Assembly (NCBI RefSeq): GCF_039542385.1
Contig: NZ_BAABIA010000012.1
Coordinates: forward strand, 79,700 to 143,699
Source: Prosthecobacter algae
GTDB taxonomy: Bacteria; Verrucomicrobiota; Verrucomicrobiia; Verrucomicrobiales; Verrucomicrobiaceae
Reading direction: 5' to 3'
Length of the DNA stretch: 64,000 bases
The position numbers and the translations under genes were made by a program. Of the stretch, positions 44,318 through 52,207 are shown in pieces; the stretch's first letter is position 1, and every line of letters begins with the position of its first letter. Under the pieces are notes generated by a model. The model had not been told where the DNA came from. It made no database searches and saw only the letters and a program-made list of their open reading frames with translations.

Positions 44318-45898
44318 ATGAAAACCATCCTACTCCTGTGGGCACTGACGGTCAGCGCACTGTCGGCTGAGGAGAATAGTGTTTATGAACTAGGACCACC
44401 CGTGCCGAAATCCGGCGCGAGTCTCAAGCCGCACGAACGCGTGGACGAACTGGTCTTCAGTCGCCAGGACGAACTGGGCATCAAACGCGCGAATCTCTGC
44501 TCAGATGCCGTGTTTGTGAGGCGTGCATTTCTGGCTGTGATCGGCACGCTGCCAACGGAGGCAGAGACGCGGGGCTTTGAAAGCACGAAGGAGTCTGACA
44601 AACGTGCGAAACTCATCGAGATCCTCATCCAGCGGCCCGAATTCACGGATTTCTGGGCGATGAAGTGGGGTGATGTGCTGCGCGTGAAAGCGGAGTTTCC
44701 CATCAAGCTGTGGCCGAACGCGGTACAGGCTTACCACCGCTGGATTCACACGAGCGTGCGTGAAAACAAGCCACTGCACATCTTCACGCGGCAACTATTG
44801 CTCGCGAACGGCAGCAACTTCCGCGAGGGCGAGGTGAATTTTTACCGCGCCATGCAGGATCGCAGCCCGCAAGGCGTCGCGGCGACGGTGGCGCTGACCT
44901 TCATGGGCGAGCGAGCCGACAAATGGCCAAAAAAGAAGCTGGAAGCGATGGCGGGCTTCTTTGCACAAGTGGCCTACAAAGCGACGGCGGAATGGAAGGA
45001 GGAGATCGTCTATTTCGACCCTACGGCAGACAAGGAGGGCATCACCAAGCACGCCATTTTCCCAGACGGAACGCCAGCAAACATCAAGACGGGCCTGGAC
45101 GATCCGCGCGCAGTTTTTTCGGAGTGGCTGCTGCAACCGACCAATCCTTGGTTCAGCCGGAGCATGGCGAACCGCATCTGGTCGTGGTTGATGGGACGGG
45201 GCATCGTGCATGAGCCGGATGACTTCCGCGCGGACAACCCGCCGTCGAATCCCGCGCTGCTGGCCTTTTTGGAAAAGGAGTTCGCAGCCTCGAAGTGCGA
45301 CATGCGGCATCTCTTCCGCGTCATCCTCAATTCGCAAACCTTCCAGCTTTCCTCGATCCCCGCGCAGGATACGCCGGAAGCTGCGGCACAGTTTGCACAC
45401 TACCCCATGCGGCGACTGGAGGCGGAGGTGCTCGTGGATGCGCTGAATCAGATCACCGCGACGAAGGAAACCTACAGCAGCCCGATCCCCGAGCCGTTTA
45501 CGTTCATACCCGAGAACGTGCGCGGCATCGCTCTCGCGGACGGCAGCATCACGAGCACGTTTTTGGAGCTGTTTGGCCGCCCGCCGCGTGACACCGGCTT
45601 TGAGTCGGAGCGTAATCTGAGCACCAGCCCCGCGCAGCGTCTGCATCTGCTGAACTCCAGCCATGTGCTCGGCAAAATCAAAGCCTGCCCGCTGGTGGCA
45701 GAAGCGGATGCTGGAGACCACGATCTGAGCAAGCTGGCGGACAAAATTTATCTCACGCTGCTCTCACGCACGCCCACGGCGGATGAGATCGCGGCGCTGA
45801 AGGCGCACATGACCTCCAGCTACTCCAGCGGGCGAGAGCTGGCCGCCGACATCGTCTGGGCGCTGATCAATCAGCCCGAATTTTATTTCAATCACTGA
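44318..45898 (+). CDS. DUF1549/DUF1553 protein lacking the CxxCH motif
   Basis: 526 residues with a signal peptide (MKTILLLWALTVSALSAEE). DUF1549 features include VDELVFSRQDELGIKRANLCSDAVFVRRAFLAVIGTLPTEAET and FTDFWAMKWGDVLRVKAEFP. Where the first paralogue (36492-38642) has VCAQCHNHPFDKW, this one reads FMGERADKWPKKK, so the cysteines and histidine are gone. The DUF1553 part has PTNPWFSRSMANRIWSWLMGRGIVHEPDDFRADNPPSNPALLAFLEKEF and HYPMRRLEAEVLVDALNQI and the C-terminal LLSRTPTADEIAALK. It is shorter than the paralogue by about 190 residues. It starts 9 bp after the RidA-like gene. Confidence 0.88.
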   Translation: MKTILLLWALTVSALSAEENSVYELGPPVPKSGASLKPHERVDELVFSRQDELGIKRANLCSDAVFVRRAFLAVIGTLPTEAETRGFESTKESDKRAKLIEILIQRPEFTDFWAMKWGDVLRVKAEFPIKLWPNAVQAYHRWIHTSVRENKPLHIFTRQLLLANGSNFREGEVNFYRAMQDRSPQGVAATVALTFMGERADKWPKKKLEAMAGFFAQVAYKATAEWKEEIVYFDPTADKEGITKHAIFPDGTPANIKTGLDDPRAVFSEWLLQPTNPWFSRSMANRIWSWLMGRGIVHEPDDFRADNPPSNPALLAFLEKEFAASKCDMRHLFRVILNSQTFQLSSIPAQDTPEAAAQFAHYPMRRLEAEVLVDALNQITATKETYSSPIPEPFTFIPENVRGIALADGSITSTFLELFGRPPRDTGFESERNLSTSPAQRLHLLNSSHVLGKIKACPLVAEADAGDHDLSKLADKIYLTLLSRTPTADEIAALKAHMTSSYSSGRELAADIVWALINQPEFYFNH

Positions 45899-45918
45899 AC
45901 CTCAACCCAACTCATCCC

Positions 45919-47310
45919 ATGAACTCCTTCCTGCCCCCCAATGACATGGCACGCGATGTCGTGCGCCTCACCCAAAACATGGGCGGCATCCCCTTCTCCC
46001 GCCGTGAGGCGCTGCGCCGCTGCGTCTATGGCTCCGCCGGGCTTTTGCTGATGGAGCCCTTCAGCATTAACGCAGCTCCGCGTGCTGCCGCCATCGCCAA
46101 GGATGGCAAGGCGAAGTCGGTCATTCAAATCTGGCTGTGGGGCGGCCCCTGCCACATCGACACCTTTGATCCGAAACCTGAAGCGGGACGTGACTACACC
46201 GGCGCGCTGGATCAAACGCTCGAAACAAACGTCAGCGGCATGCGCATCGGCCAGTTGCTGCCACAGCTCGCGAAGAACGCAGACAAGTACTCGCTCATCC
46301 GCAGCATGACGCATGGAAACAACGGCCACGAAACCGCCGCCTACCTCGTGCAGACTGGCCGTTCGTCAGAGCGTGATGTGTTCCCCGGTCTTGGTGCGGT
46401 CGTGTCGTATTTCAAAGGCTACGACGCGGGCTACAAGGGCCTCATTCCGCCCTACGTCGTGCTCACAGAGCCGCAGGGCCGCTTCTCCGAGGCTGGGTTC
46501 CTTGGCCCACGCTACAAACCCTTCGCCACAGGTGGCGATCCGGCACGTCAGCCATTCGCTGTCGAAGGAATCGTCACGCCCGGCATCACGGAGGAGCATC
46601 AAAACGAACGGCGTAAACTCCTTGGCAGTCTCAACACTCTCGGTGGCGTGCTGCCCGGCAATGCGACGCTGAAAACCGTCGTCGATTCCGAACAGCAGGC
46701 CTACGAACTCATTCTGGGCGACGCTGGCAAGCTCTTCGATCTCAGCCAAGAGAAGGAAGAGATGCGCGAGCGCTATGGTCGCAATACGTTTGGTCAGTCC
46801 TGCCTCATGGCACGGCGTCTCGTCGAAAAAGGCGTGCCGTTCATCACCATCAACTACAAGGGCTGGGACACGCACAAGCAGCACTTCCAGATCATGAACC
46901 GCAAGCTGCCGGATCTCGATCAAGGCCTCGCCGCGCTGCTGGCAGACCTTGCCGAGCATGGGCTGCTCGAAAGCACCGTCGTGTGGTGTACGGGCGAGTT
47001 TGGCCGCACGCCGAAAGTGGCCACCGAGTCGCCATGGAACGGAGGCAGGCATCATTTTGGCAAAGTTTTCTCCAGCCTGCTCGCGGGCGGCGGATTCAAA
47101 GGCGGTCAGGTGCTCGGCAAGTCGAACGCCACTGGTGAGGAGGTCGCGGAGCGGCCTGTGTATCCGGCGGATGTCATCGGCAGCATCTACGGCCAGCTAG
47201 GCATCCCGGCGGAGGCACCGCTGCCCCATCCACAAGGCACGCCGACCTTTGTTGTGCCTGGCAAGGACGAGAAAGTGCCGATGGGCGGGTTGTTGACGGA
47301 ACTCATTTAA
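45919..47310 (+). CDS. DUF1501 protein, twin-arginine exported
   Basis: 463 residues. FSRREALRRCVYGSAGLLLMEPFSINAA is a probable Tat signal. DUF1501 features: SVIQIWLWGGPCHIDTFDPKPEAG, LIRSMTHGNNGHETAAYLVQTGR, RRLVEKGVPFITINYKGWDTHKQHF, VVWCTGEFGRTPKVATESPWNGGRHHFGKVFSSLLAGGGFKGGQVLG. The family shares the sulfatase/alkaline phosphatase fold. It is the usual partner of the DUF1549 gene directly upstream (20 bp). Activity unknown. Confidence 0.88.
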   Translation: MNSFLPPNDMARDVVRLTQNMGGIPFSRREALRRCVYGSAGLLLMEPFSINAAPRAAAIAKDGKAKSVIQIWLWGGPCHIDTFDPKPEAGRDYTGALDQTLETNVSGMRIGQLLPQLAKNADKYSLIRSMTHGNNGHETAAYLVQTGRSSERDVFPGLGAVVSYFKGYDAGYKGLIPPYVVLTEPQGRFSEAGFLGPRYKPFATGGDPARQPFAVEGIVTPGITEEHQNERRKLLGSLNTLGGVLPGNATLKTVVDSEQQAYELILGDAGKLFDLSQEKEEMRERYGRNTFGQSCLMARRLVEKGVPFITINYKGWDTHKQHFQIMNRKLPDLDQGLAALLADLAEHGLLESTVVWCTGEFGRTPKVATESPWNGGRHHFGKVFSSLLAGGGFKGGQVLGKSNATGEEVAERPVYPADVIGSIYGQLGIPAEAPLPHPQGTPTFVVPGKDEKVPMGGLLTELI

Positions 47311-47323
47311 ACACTGCCACACC

Positions 47324-49303
47324 ATGAAACTCCGTGCCTCCTTGTCATGCCTGTGCGGTCTCGCGATGACTGTTTCGAGCCTGGCGCAGCCCGCGCCGCG
47401 CATTGGTTTTGTATATCCTGCGGGCGGGCAGATCAGCACGAGCTTTGAGGTCATCGTCGGCGGGCAGTATCTCGATGAACAATCGCAGGTCATCGTCTCC
47501 GGCGAGGGCATCACCGCCAAAGTGCTCGAACACGACAAAATTCCACCCGCTCAAGTCGTGGATGATTACCGGGACCGACTTCGCGAGGTGCAGGGCAAGC
47601 TGCGAGAGCTGAAACGTGGCGACAAAATGCCCGCCGACCAAGTTCTGCCCACCATTCGCCACTTGTTGCGCGAGGCCGAGCTCACGGAGAAAAACCTGCG
47701 CCTCATGGCCGAGTATGACCGACGTCGCAACGATCCGAAGCAGCAGCTTAACAACCAGATCGGTGAAAGCGTGCGTGTGAAGATCACCGTGGCCGAGGCG
47801 GCCACGCCGGGCATCCGTCATCTGCGTGTGCTGACACCCTCCGGCCTCAGCAATCCGATGCGCTTCGTCATCGGCCAGCTTCCCGAGGCCCGTGAGGCCG
47901 AGCCGCCGCGCGAGTTCGACCTGGAGCACTATCGCGGCGGCATGGATGCCGTGAAGCAGCATACACTCGTCACCCCGCCAATTTCACTGCCCGTCACGCT
48001 CAATGGCCGCATCATGCCCGGCGAGGTGGATGAGTTCACCTTCAAAGCCAACAAGGACCAGCGAGTCGTGCTCGCCATGCATGCGCGCAGTTTGATTCCC
48101 TATCTCGCGGATGCGGTGCCTGGCTGGTTTCAGTCCATCGTTTCACTGCACAATGAAGATGGCTACGAGGTGGCCTACTCGGATGGTTACCGCTTCGATC
48201 CTGATCCCGTCCTGTTCTACAAGATCCCTGCGGATGGCCTCTACCGCATCCGCGTGCATGACTCGATCTACCGCGGGCGCGACGACTTCGTCTATCGCAT
48301 CACCGTGGGTGAACTTCCCTTCCTCACCGGCATTTCACCGCTTGGCGCGACCGCAGGGGAAAAAATCGAGATCACCTTTCAAGGCGGCAATCTCGGCACC
48401 GAATTCAAGCAGAAGTATGAAGCGCCTGCGCAGGCAGGCATCACGCTGCTGCATGCCACGGTTGGCGGATTGCGCTCAAACTCCATTCCTTTTCACATCG
48501 ACACCGTGTCGCAGGAACGCGAGCGTGAGCCCAATGCTGGGCTTGGTTCCGCGCAGGAACTGAAACCACCGGTCATCGTCAATGGACGCATCGAGACGCC
48601 CGGCGACGCAGATTTCTACCGCGTCAAAGGCCGGGGAAATCACGAAATGATCTTCGAGATCTTCGCTCGCCGTCTCGGTTCGCCCGTGGATGCCAGCCTC
48701 ACGGTCTTTGATAACGACGGCAATCAGATCGCCTTCAACGACGACCATGAAGACCTCGCCTCTGGGCTCACCACGCACCATGCCGACTCACGCATCAGTG
48801 TGAAGCTCCCGGCTGACGGTCAGGCCTTTGTGCGCGTGACCGACACGCAGAGCCAGAGCGGCATCACCAACGCCTACCAGCTCAAAGTGCATGTGGCGGA
48901 GCCGTCATTCTCGCTGCGCGTCACGCCATCCTCACTCAATGCGAGACCGGGCGGCAGCGCGAAGCTCACCGTGCATGCGCTGCGCAGCGGTGGATTCACC
49001 GGTCCCATCACCGTAAGGCTCAAGAACGCCCCGGCTGGTTTCGAGATCAAAAATGCCGTCGTGCCTGCCGACAAGGACGTGGCCGACATCGCCATTACCG
49101 TACCCTCCGCTGGTGAAACCGAAAAACCTGTCACCCTCATGCTGGAAGGCATCGCTGAGGATGGCAGCAAAACGATCACCGCCGAGGCCGTGCCCGCCGA
49201 GGACATGATGCAGGCCTTTATTTACCGCCACCTCGTGCCTGTGGATTCTTTGCTCGTCGATGTGCGCACACCGCCGCCACCGCCGGTCAAACCCACGCCT
49301 TAG
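47324..49303 (+). CDS. Large exported protein with two pre-peptidase (PPC) domains
   Basis: 659 residues. A signal peptide (SLSCLCGLAMTVSSLAQ) leads into an IPT/TIG-like beta domain (GFVYPAGGQISTSFEVIVGGQYLDEQSQVIVSGEGI), a charged helical stretch (about 90-140, VVDDYRDRLREVQGKLRELKRGD), then two PPC-type beta domains: LNGRIMPGEVDEFTFKANKDQRVVLAMHARSL...DGLYRIRVHDSIYRGRDDFVYRITVGEL and VNGRIETPGDADFYRVKGRGNHEMIFEIFARRLGSPVDASLTVFDNDGNQIAFNDDHED. A last Ig-like domain precedes a proline-rich end. No catalytic site is recognisable; it probably binds or scaffolds at the cell surface. It is the fourth gene of the RidA-DUF1549-DUF1501 operon. Confidence 0.82.
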   Translation: MKLRASLSCLCGLAMTVSSLAQPAPRIGFVYPAGGQISTSFEVIVGGQYLDEQSQVIVSGEGITAKVLEHDKIPPAQVVDDYRDRLREVQGKLRELKRGDKMPADQVLPTIRHLLREAELTEKNLRLMAEYDRRRNDPKQQLNNQIGESVRVKITVAEAATPGIRHLRVLTPSGLSNPMRFVIGQLPEAREAEPPREFDLEHYRGGMDAVKQHTLVTPPISLPVTLNGRIMPGEVDEFTFKANKDQRVVLAMHARSLIPYLADAVPGWFQSIVSLHNEDGYEVAYSDGYRFDPDPVLFYKIPADGLYRIRVHDSIYRGRDDFVYRITVGELPFLTGISPLGATAGEKIEITFQGGNLGTEFKQKYEAPAQAGITLLHATVGGLRSNSIPFHIDTVSQEREREPNAGLGSAQELKPPVIVNGRIETPGDADFYRVKGRGNHEMIFEIFARRLGSPVDASLTVFDNDGNQIAFNDDHEDLASGLTTHHADSRISVKLPADGQAFVRVTDTQSQSGITNAYQLKVHVAEPSFSLRVTPSSLNARPGGSAKLTVHALRSGGFTGPITVRLKNAPAGFEIKNAVVPADKDVADIAITVPSAGETEKPVTLMLEGIAEDGSKTITAEAVPAEDMMQAFIYRHLVPVDSLLVDVRTPPPPPVKPTP

Positions 49304-49320
49304 TTTTAAACAGCCACCTC

Positions 49321-50289
49321 ATGTCCACACCCACGTCCGCCGACTGGCTCTCCCATCGCTCAGAAATCCGCGTGCTCGACTGCACGATCCGCGACGGCGG
49401 TTTGATGAACAACCACCACTTCGACGATCACGTCGTGAAGGCAGTCTATGACGCCTGCGTCGCCTCCGGCATTGATTACATGGAGATCGGCTACCGGGCC
49501 TCGCGGAAGAACATCAAGCTCGGCGAGCACGGCTGCTGGAAATACTGCCAGGAGGAAGACATCCGCCGCGTCGTCGGCGAAAACGCCACCGCGCTGAAAC
49601 TTTCCATCATGGCCGACGCGGGCAAGTGCGACTACCGCGAGGACATTCCAGCAAAGCAGGAAAGCGTCATCGATCTCGTTCGCGTCGCCTGCTACGTCCA
49701 TCAGGTGCCGCTCGCGCTCGACATGCTCAAAGACGCCCGCGACAAAGGTTACGAGACCACCGTGAATCTCATGGCCGTCACCACCGTCGGCGACTGCGAA
49801 CTGGAAGCCGCACTGGAACTGCTCGCACCCTCCGAGGCGCAGGCGATTTACGTCGTGGACAGCTTTGGCGCTCTTTATCCGCTGCAAACACGCCGCCTCG
49901 TGCAGAAATACCTCCAGTATGCCAAAGCAGGCGGCAAAGAGGTCGGCATCCACGCGCACAACAACCTGCAGCTCGCCTACGCCAACACCATTGAGGCCAT
50001 CTCTCTCGGCGCGAACTACATCGACGCCACCATGGCCGGTCTAGGCCGTGGCGCGGGGAACTGCCCCATGGAGCTGCTGCTCGGCCTGCTGCGTGATCCG
50101 CAGTATCAACTGCGCCCCGTGCTCCAATGTGTTGCTGAAACGATCGAGCCACTGCGTCACGAACTCGGCTGGGGTTTCGACCTGCCCTACATGCTCACCG
50201 GCCTCTTCAATCAGCATCCCCGCGCCGCCATCGCCTACAATGCCCAGCCGGAGACTGGAGACATAGGGGCGTTTTTCGACAGCTTTTAG
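49321..50289 (+). CDS. HMGL-like / 4-hydroxy-2-oxovalerate aldolase-type TIM-barrel enzyme
   Basis: 322 residues, the catalytic TIM barrel of the DRE-TIM metallolyase family. The N-terminal DCTIRDGGLMNNHHF carries the metal-binding Asp and active-site Arg; the metal pair His-x-His is in VGIHAHNNLQLAYANTIEA, followed by ATMAGLGRGAGNCPMELLLGLL, which closes the barrel. It lacks the extra domains of isopropylmalate synthase and the communication domain of DmpG is not evident. It probably cleaves or condenses a 2-oxo acid, but the substrate is unknown. Its presence with RidA-like and DUF1501 genes (17 bp downstream of the PPC gene) suggests a small-molecule pathway linked to secreted proteins. 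Confidence 0.82.
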   Translation: MSTPTSADWLSHRSEIRVLDCTIRDGGLMNNHHFDDHVVKAVYDACVASGIDYMEIGYRASRKNIKLGEHGCWKYCQEEDIRRVVGENATALKLSIMADAGKCDYREDIPAKQESVIDLVRVACYVHQVPLALDMLKDARDKGYETTVNLMAVTTVGDCELEAALELLAPSEAQAIYVVDSFGALYPLQTRRLVQKYLQYAKAGGKEVGIHAHNNLQLAYANTIEAISLGANYIDATMAGLGRGAGNCPMELLLGLLRDPQYQLRPVLQCVAETIEPLRHELGWGFDLPYMLTGLFNQHPRAAIAYNAQPETGDIGAFFDSF

Positions 50290-50292
50290 GAG

Positions 50293-50340
50293 GGCTGCGA
50301 CGGAAGGAAGCTCAACGTGTATCGCAACACGGGCGCAGCC
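50293..50340. other. Nested stem-loop after the aldolase gene
   Basis: Outer arms GGCTGCG (50293-50299) and CGCAGCC (50334-50340), inner arms CGTGT (50316-50320) and ACACG (50327-50331). It starts four bases after the aldolase stop codon and precedes the GYD gene. It may be a terminator or a processing site; no T-run follows. Confidence 0.35.
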
Positions 50341-50411
50341 TTCCGCAAGCCATGCGGGTGCGGTGAAAGTGCTGGCACGTTTCAGTGGGCGAAACTCAAC
50401 CCATCCCTGCC

Positions 50412-50699
50412 ATGTGCCGCTGCATCACTCTTCTCAAATTCACCGAAAAAGGCTCCAGTCATATCAAGGAGTCCACCTCCCGGGCTCATGCTTTTGACGA
50501 TCTCGCCGCAAAGTCCGGCGTGAAAGTGGAAGGCCAGTTCTGGACCATCGGCCACTACGATGGCGCGTTGATACTGAGCGCCGAAAGTGAGGCCAAGATT
50601 CTTCACCTGCTAGCCTCTCTGGCCGCGCTCGGGAACGTGCGCACTGAAACCTTGCAGGCTTTCACCGACAAGGAGTTTGAAGCCATCCTGAAGGCCTGA
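50412..50699 (+). CDS. GYD-domain protein
   Basis: 95 residues from ATG 50412 (MCRCITLLKFTEKGSSHIKESTSRAHAFDDLAAKSGVKV), the normal length and start of the GYD family; a GTG nine codons earlier is a weaker choice. The GYD core is FWTIGHYDGALILSAESEAKILHLLASLAALGNVRTETLQAFT, where the family name motif reads GHYD. GYD proteins are small and of unknown function, frequent near stress and detoxification genes. It ends 17 bp before the convergent Rrf2 gene. Confidence 0.82.
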   Translation: MCRCITLLKFTEKGSSHIKESTSRAHAFDDLAAKSGVKVEGQFWTIGHYDGALILSAESEAKILHLLASLAALGNVRTETLQAFTDKEFEAILKA

Positions 50700-50716
50700 T
50701 CACGGCTCGTGGTAGC

Positions 50717-51181
50717 TCACGATGTCTTTGCACTTTTGCCGCGACGGCCAGTCTTCCGGGCTGGCTCGGCTTTGAGGCCGCAGAACGGCCCAAGGTGCTG
50801 TTTTTGCAGGAAGCGCGTCACGTCATCTGCGGCCACGGAAATGGCGTCATGCATCGGACATGGCGGCCCGTGGCCGCACCAATTTGGACCAAAGGGGCAC
50901 ATCGGACGGATGTCCATACGCTCAAATACCGCCACGATGTCATGCAGCGTAATGTGTCGCGGTGGACGAGCCAGCCGATAGCCACCATGCGGGCCTGTGG
51001 TTCCGGTCGTGATGCCGTGCAGTGACAGAGCTGCCAGGATCTTCGCCAAGACAGGCCGAGGAAGCTCGCGTGCGTCCGCGATTTCCATGGCGCTGACACG
51101 AGTTCCCTCCTCGTCGTATTTCTGCGCGAGGTAACTGGCGGCTGCGATGCCCTGCTGGGCGAGTTTTCCGATCTTGAGCAT
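50717..51181 (-). CDS. Rrf2-family transcriptional regulator, NsrR/IscR-like
   Basis: 154 residues from ATG 51181; upstream in-frame sequence overlaps the operator region and is not needed. The winged helix reads MLKIGKLAQQGIAAASYLAQKYDEEGTRVSAMEIADARELPRPVLAKILAALSLHGITTGTTGPHGGYRLARPP. The C-terminal part has three cysteines in CPFGPNWCGHGPPCPMHDA (C-x6-C-x5-C), close to the [2Fe-2S]/[4Fe-4S] ligand sets of IscR and NsrR. An iron-sulphur cluster sensing NO is therefore plausible. It is divergent from norC with the inverted repeat at 51322-51345 between them, so it is the best candidate for the regulator of all three sites. Confidence 0.9.
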   Translation of the reverse strand: MLKIGKLAQQGIAAASYLAQKYDEEGTRVSAMEIADARELPRPVLAKILAALSLHGITTGTTGPHGGYRLARPPRHITLHDIVAVFERMDIRPMCPFGPNWCGHGPPCPMHDAISVAADDVTRFLQKQHLGPFCGLKAEPARKTGRRGKSAKTS

Positions 51182-51321
51182 GGTTGAGGTGATCCATACC
51201 TCGCAAACCCCATGCCACAAATCCGGCTGCCTGTGGGCTGAAAACAAAATAGGCGCATTGGATGCCATGATGCACACGGCCTTCGATCTTGAGGCTTCGC
51301 TTGGGGACCGGCAGTCTTGGA

Positions 51322-51345
51322 ATTGCAGAACTCGGTTTCTGTAAT
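51322..51345. promoter_or_regulatory. NO-regulon inverted repeat, site B (norC/Rrf2 promoter)
   Basis: ATTGCAGAA-N6-TTCTGTAAT; with flanking bases the arms extend to TTGGAATTGCAGAA (51317-51330) and TTCTGTAATTCCAA (51337-51350) with one mismatch. It ends 20 bp before the norC start codon and lies 136 bp upstream of the Rrf2 start. Confidence 0.8.
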
Positions 51346-51370
51346 TCCAACCCGAACCCGTTGAGCCGCC

Positions 51371-52186
51371 GTGCTAACCAAACTCCAAGCCAAAGTCTTC
51401 TTCCTCGGAGGCACTGCCGTCTTTTTCGGCATCTTCCTGGTGCTATCCATCGACACTCATCTGAAGGTGCCGGACCAGACGAATGCAAAGAATCTGACCC
51501 CAGCCGTGATCGCCGGAAAGCACATCTGGGAGCAGAACAACTGCATGGGCTGCCACACGCTTTTTGGCGAAGGTGCCTACTACGCGCCGGAACTGACCAA
51601 AGTCGTCGAACGACGCGGCAAGGACTGGATCAAGATCTTCATCAAGAATCCTGCGGCCATGTTCCCTGGGCAGCGGAAAATGGTGAAGTATGACTTCAAT
51701 GATGAGCAAATTGATCAAGTGATCGCCTTTCTCGAATGGTGCGGAAACGTGGATCTGAATGGCTTCCCTGCCGATCCGCCGCTGCGTGATGCGTTGCAGG
51801 CTATGGGCACGCCAACTCCTACGATAGCCTCGTCAGGACCAGCGCCGCTGAAAAAGCCGGTGCCAGCCATCTTCACCACCGCTTCATGCATTGGCTGCCA
51901 TCAGATCCAGGGACAAGGTGGTGCCGCCGGTGCGCTCATTGGTGCGCCACCGCTTGATGATGTCTTCCGCCGCTACGACCGCGAGAAGCTCATCACCTGG
52001 GTCAAAGATCCGCAGAAGATCAAACCGGGCACAAAAATGCCCAGCCTGTACGGTGTGGCCGTCAATGAGGCGCAGCTCAATGAAATCGCTGACTACCTCA
52101 TGAGCCTGAATCCCGCTGCGGCAGCTCCGACTGCACCGGCAGCCGTGCCCACGCCTGCTCCAGCACCTGCGGTCCAGCCGAAATAA
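51371..52186 (+). CDS. norC: Nitric oxide reductase subunit NorC with an additional cytochrome c domain
   Basis: 271 residues; the start is GTG. NorC is the membrane-anchored cytochrome c that passes electrons to NorB. The helix FLGGTAVFFGIFLVLSID anchors it, followed by NLTPAVIAGKHIWEQNNCMGCHTLFGEGAYYAPELTKV with haem motif CMGCH (Cys58-His62) and MFPGQRKMVKYDFN. Typical NorC ends about residue 150, but this one continues with a second c-type haem motif CIGCH (Cys173-His177), its axial Met probably in GTKMPSLYG, and a Pro/Ala tail. It is thus a dihaem variant. It lies 21 bp upstream of norB. Confidence 0.93.
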   Translation: MLTKLQAKVFFLGGTAVFFGIFLVLSIDTHLKVPDQTNAKNLTPAVIAGKHIWEQNNCMGCHTLFGEGAYYAPELTKVVERRGKDWIKIFIKNPAAMFPGQRKMVKYDFNDEQIDQVIAFLEWCGNVDLNGFPADPPLRDALQAMGTPTPTIASSGPAPLKKPVPAIFTTASCIGCHQIQGQGGAAGALIGAPPLDDVFRRYDREKLITWVKDPQKIKPGTKMPSLYGVAVNEAQLNEIADYLMSLNPAAAAPTAPAAVPTPAPAPAVQPK

Positions 52187-52207
52187 CCTTCTTCACGCTC
52201 TCCAATC

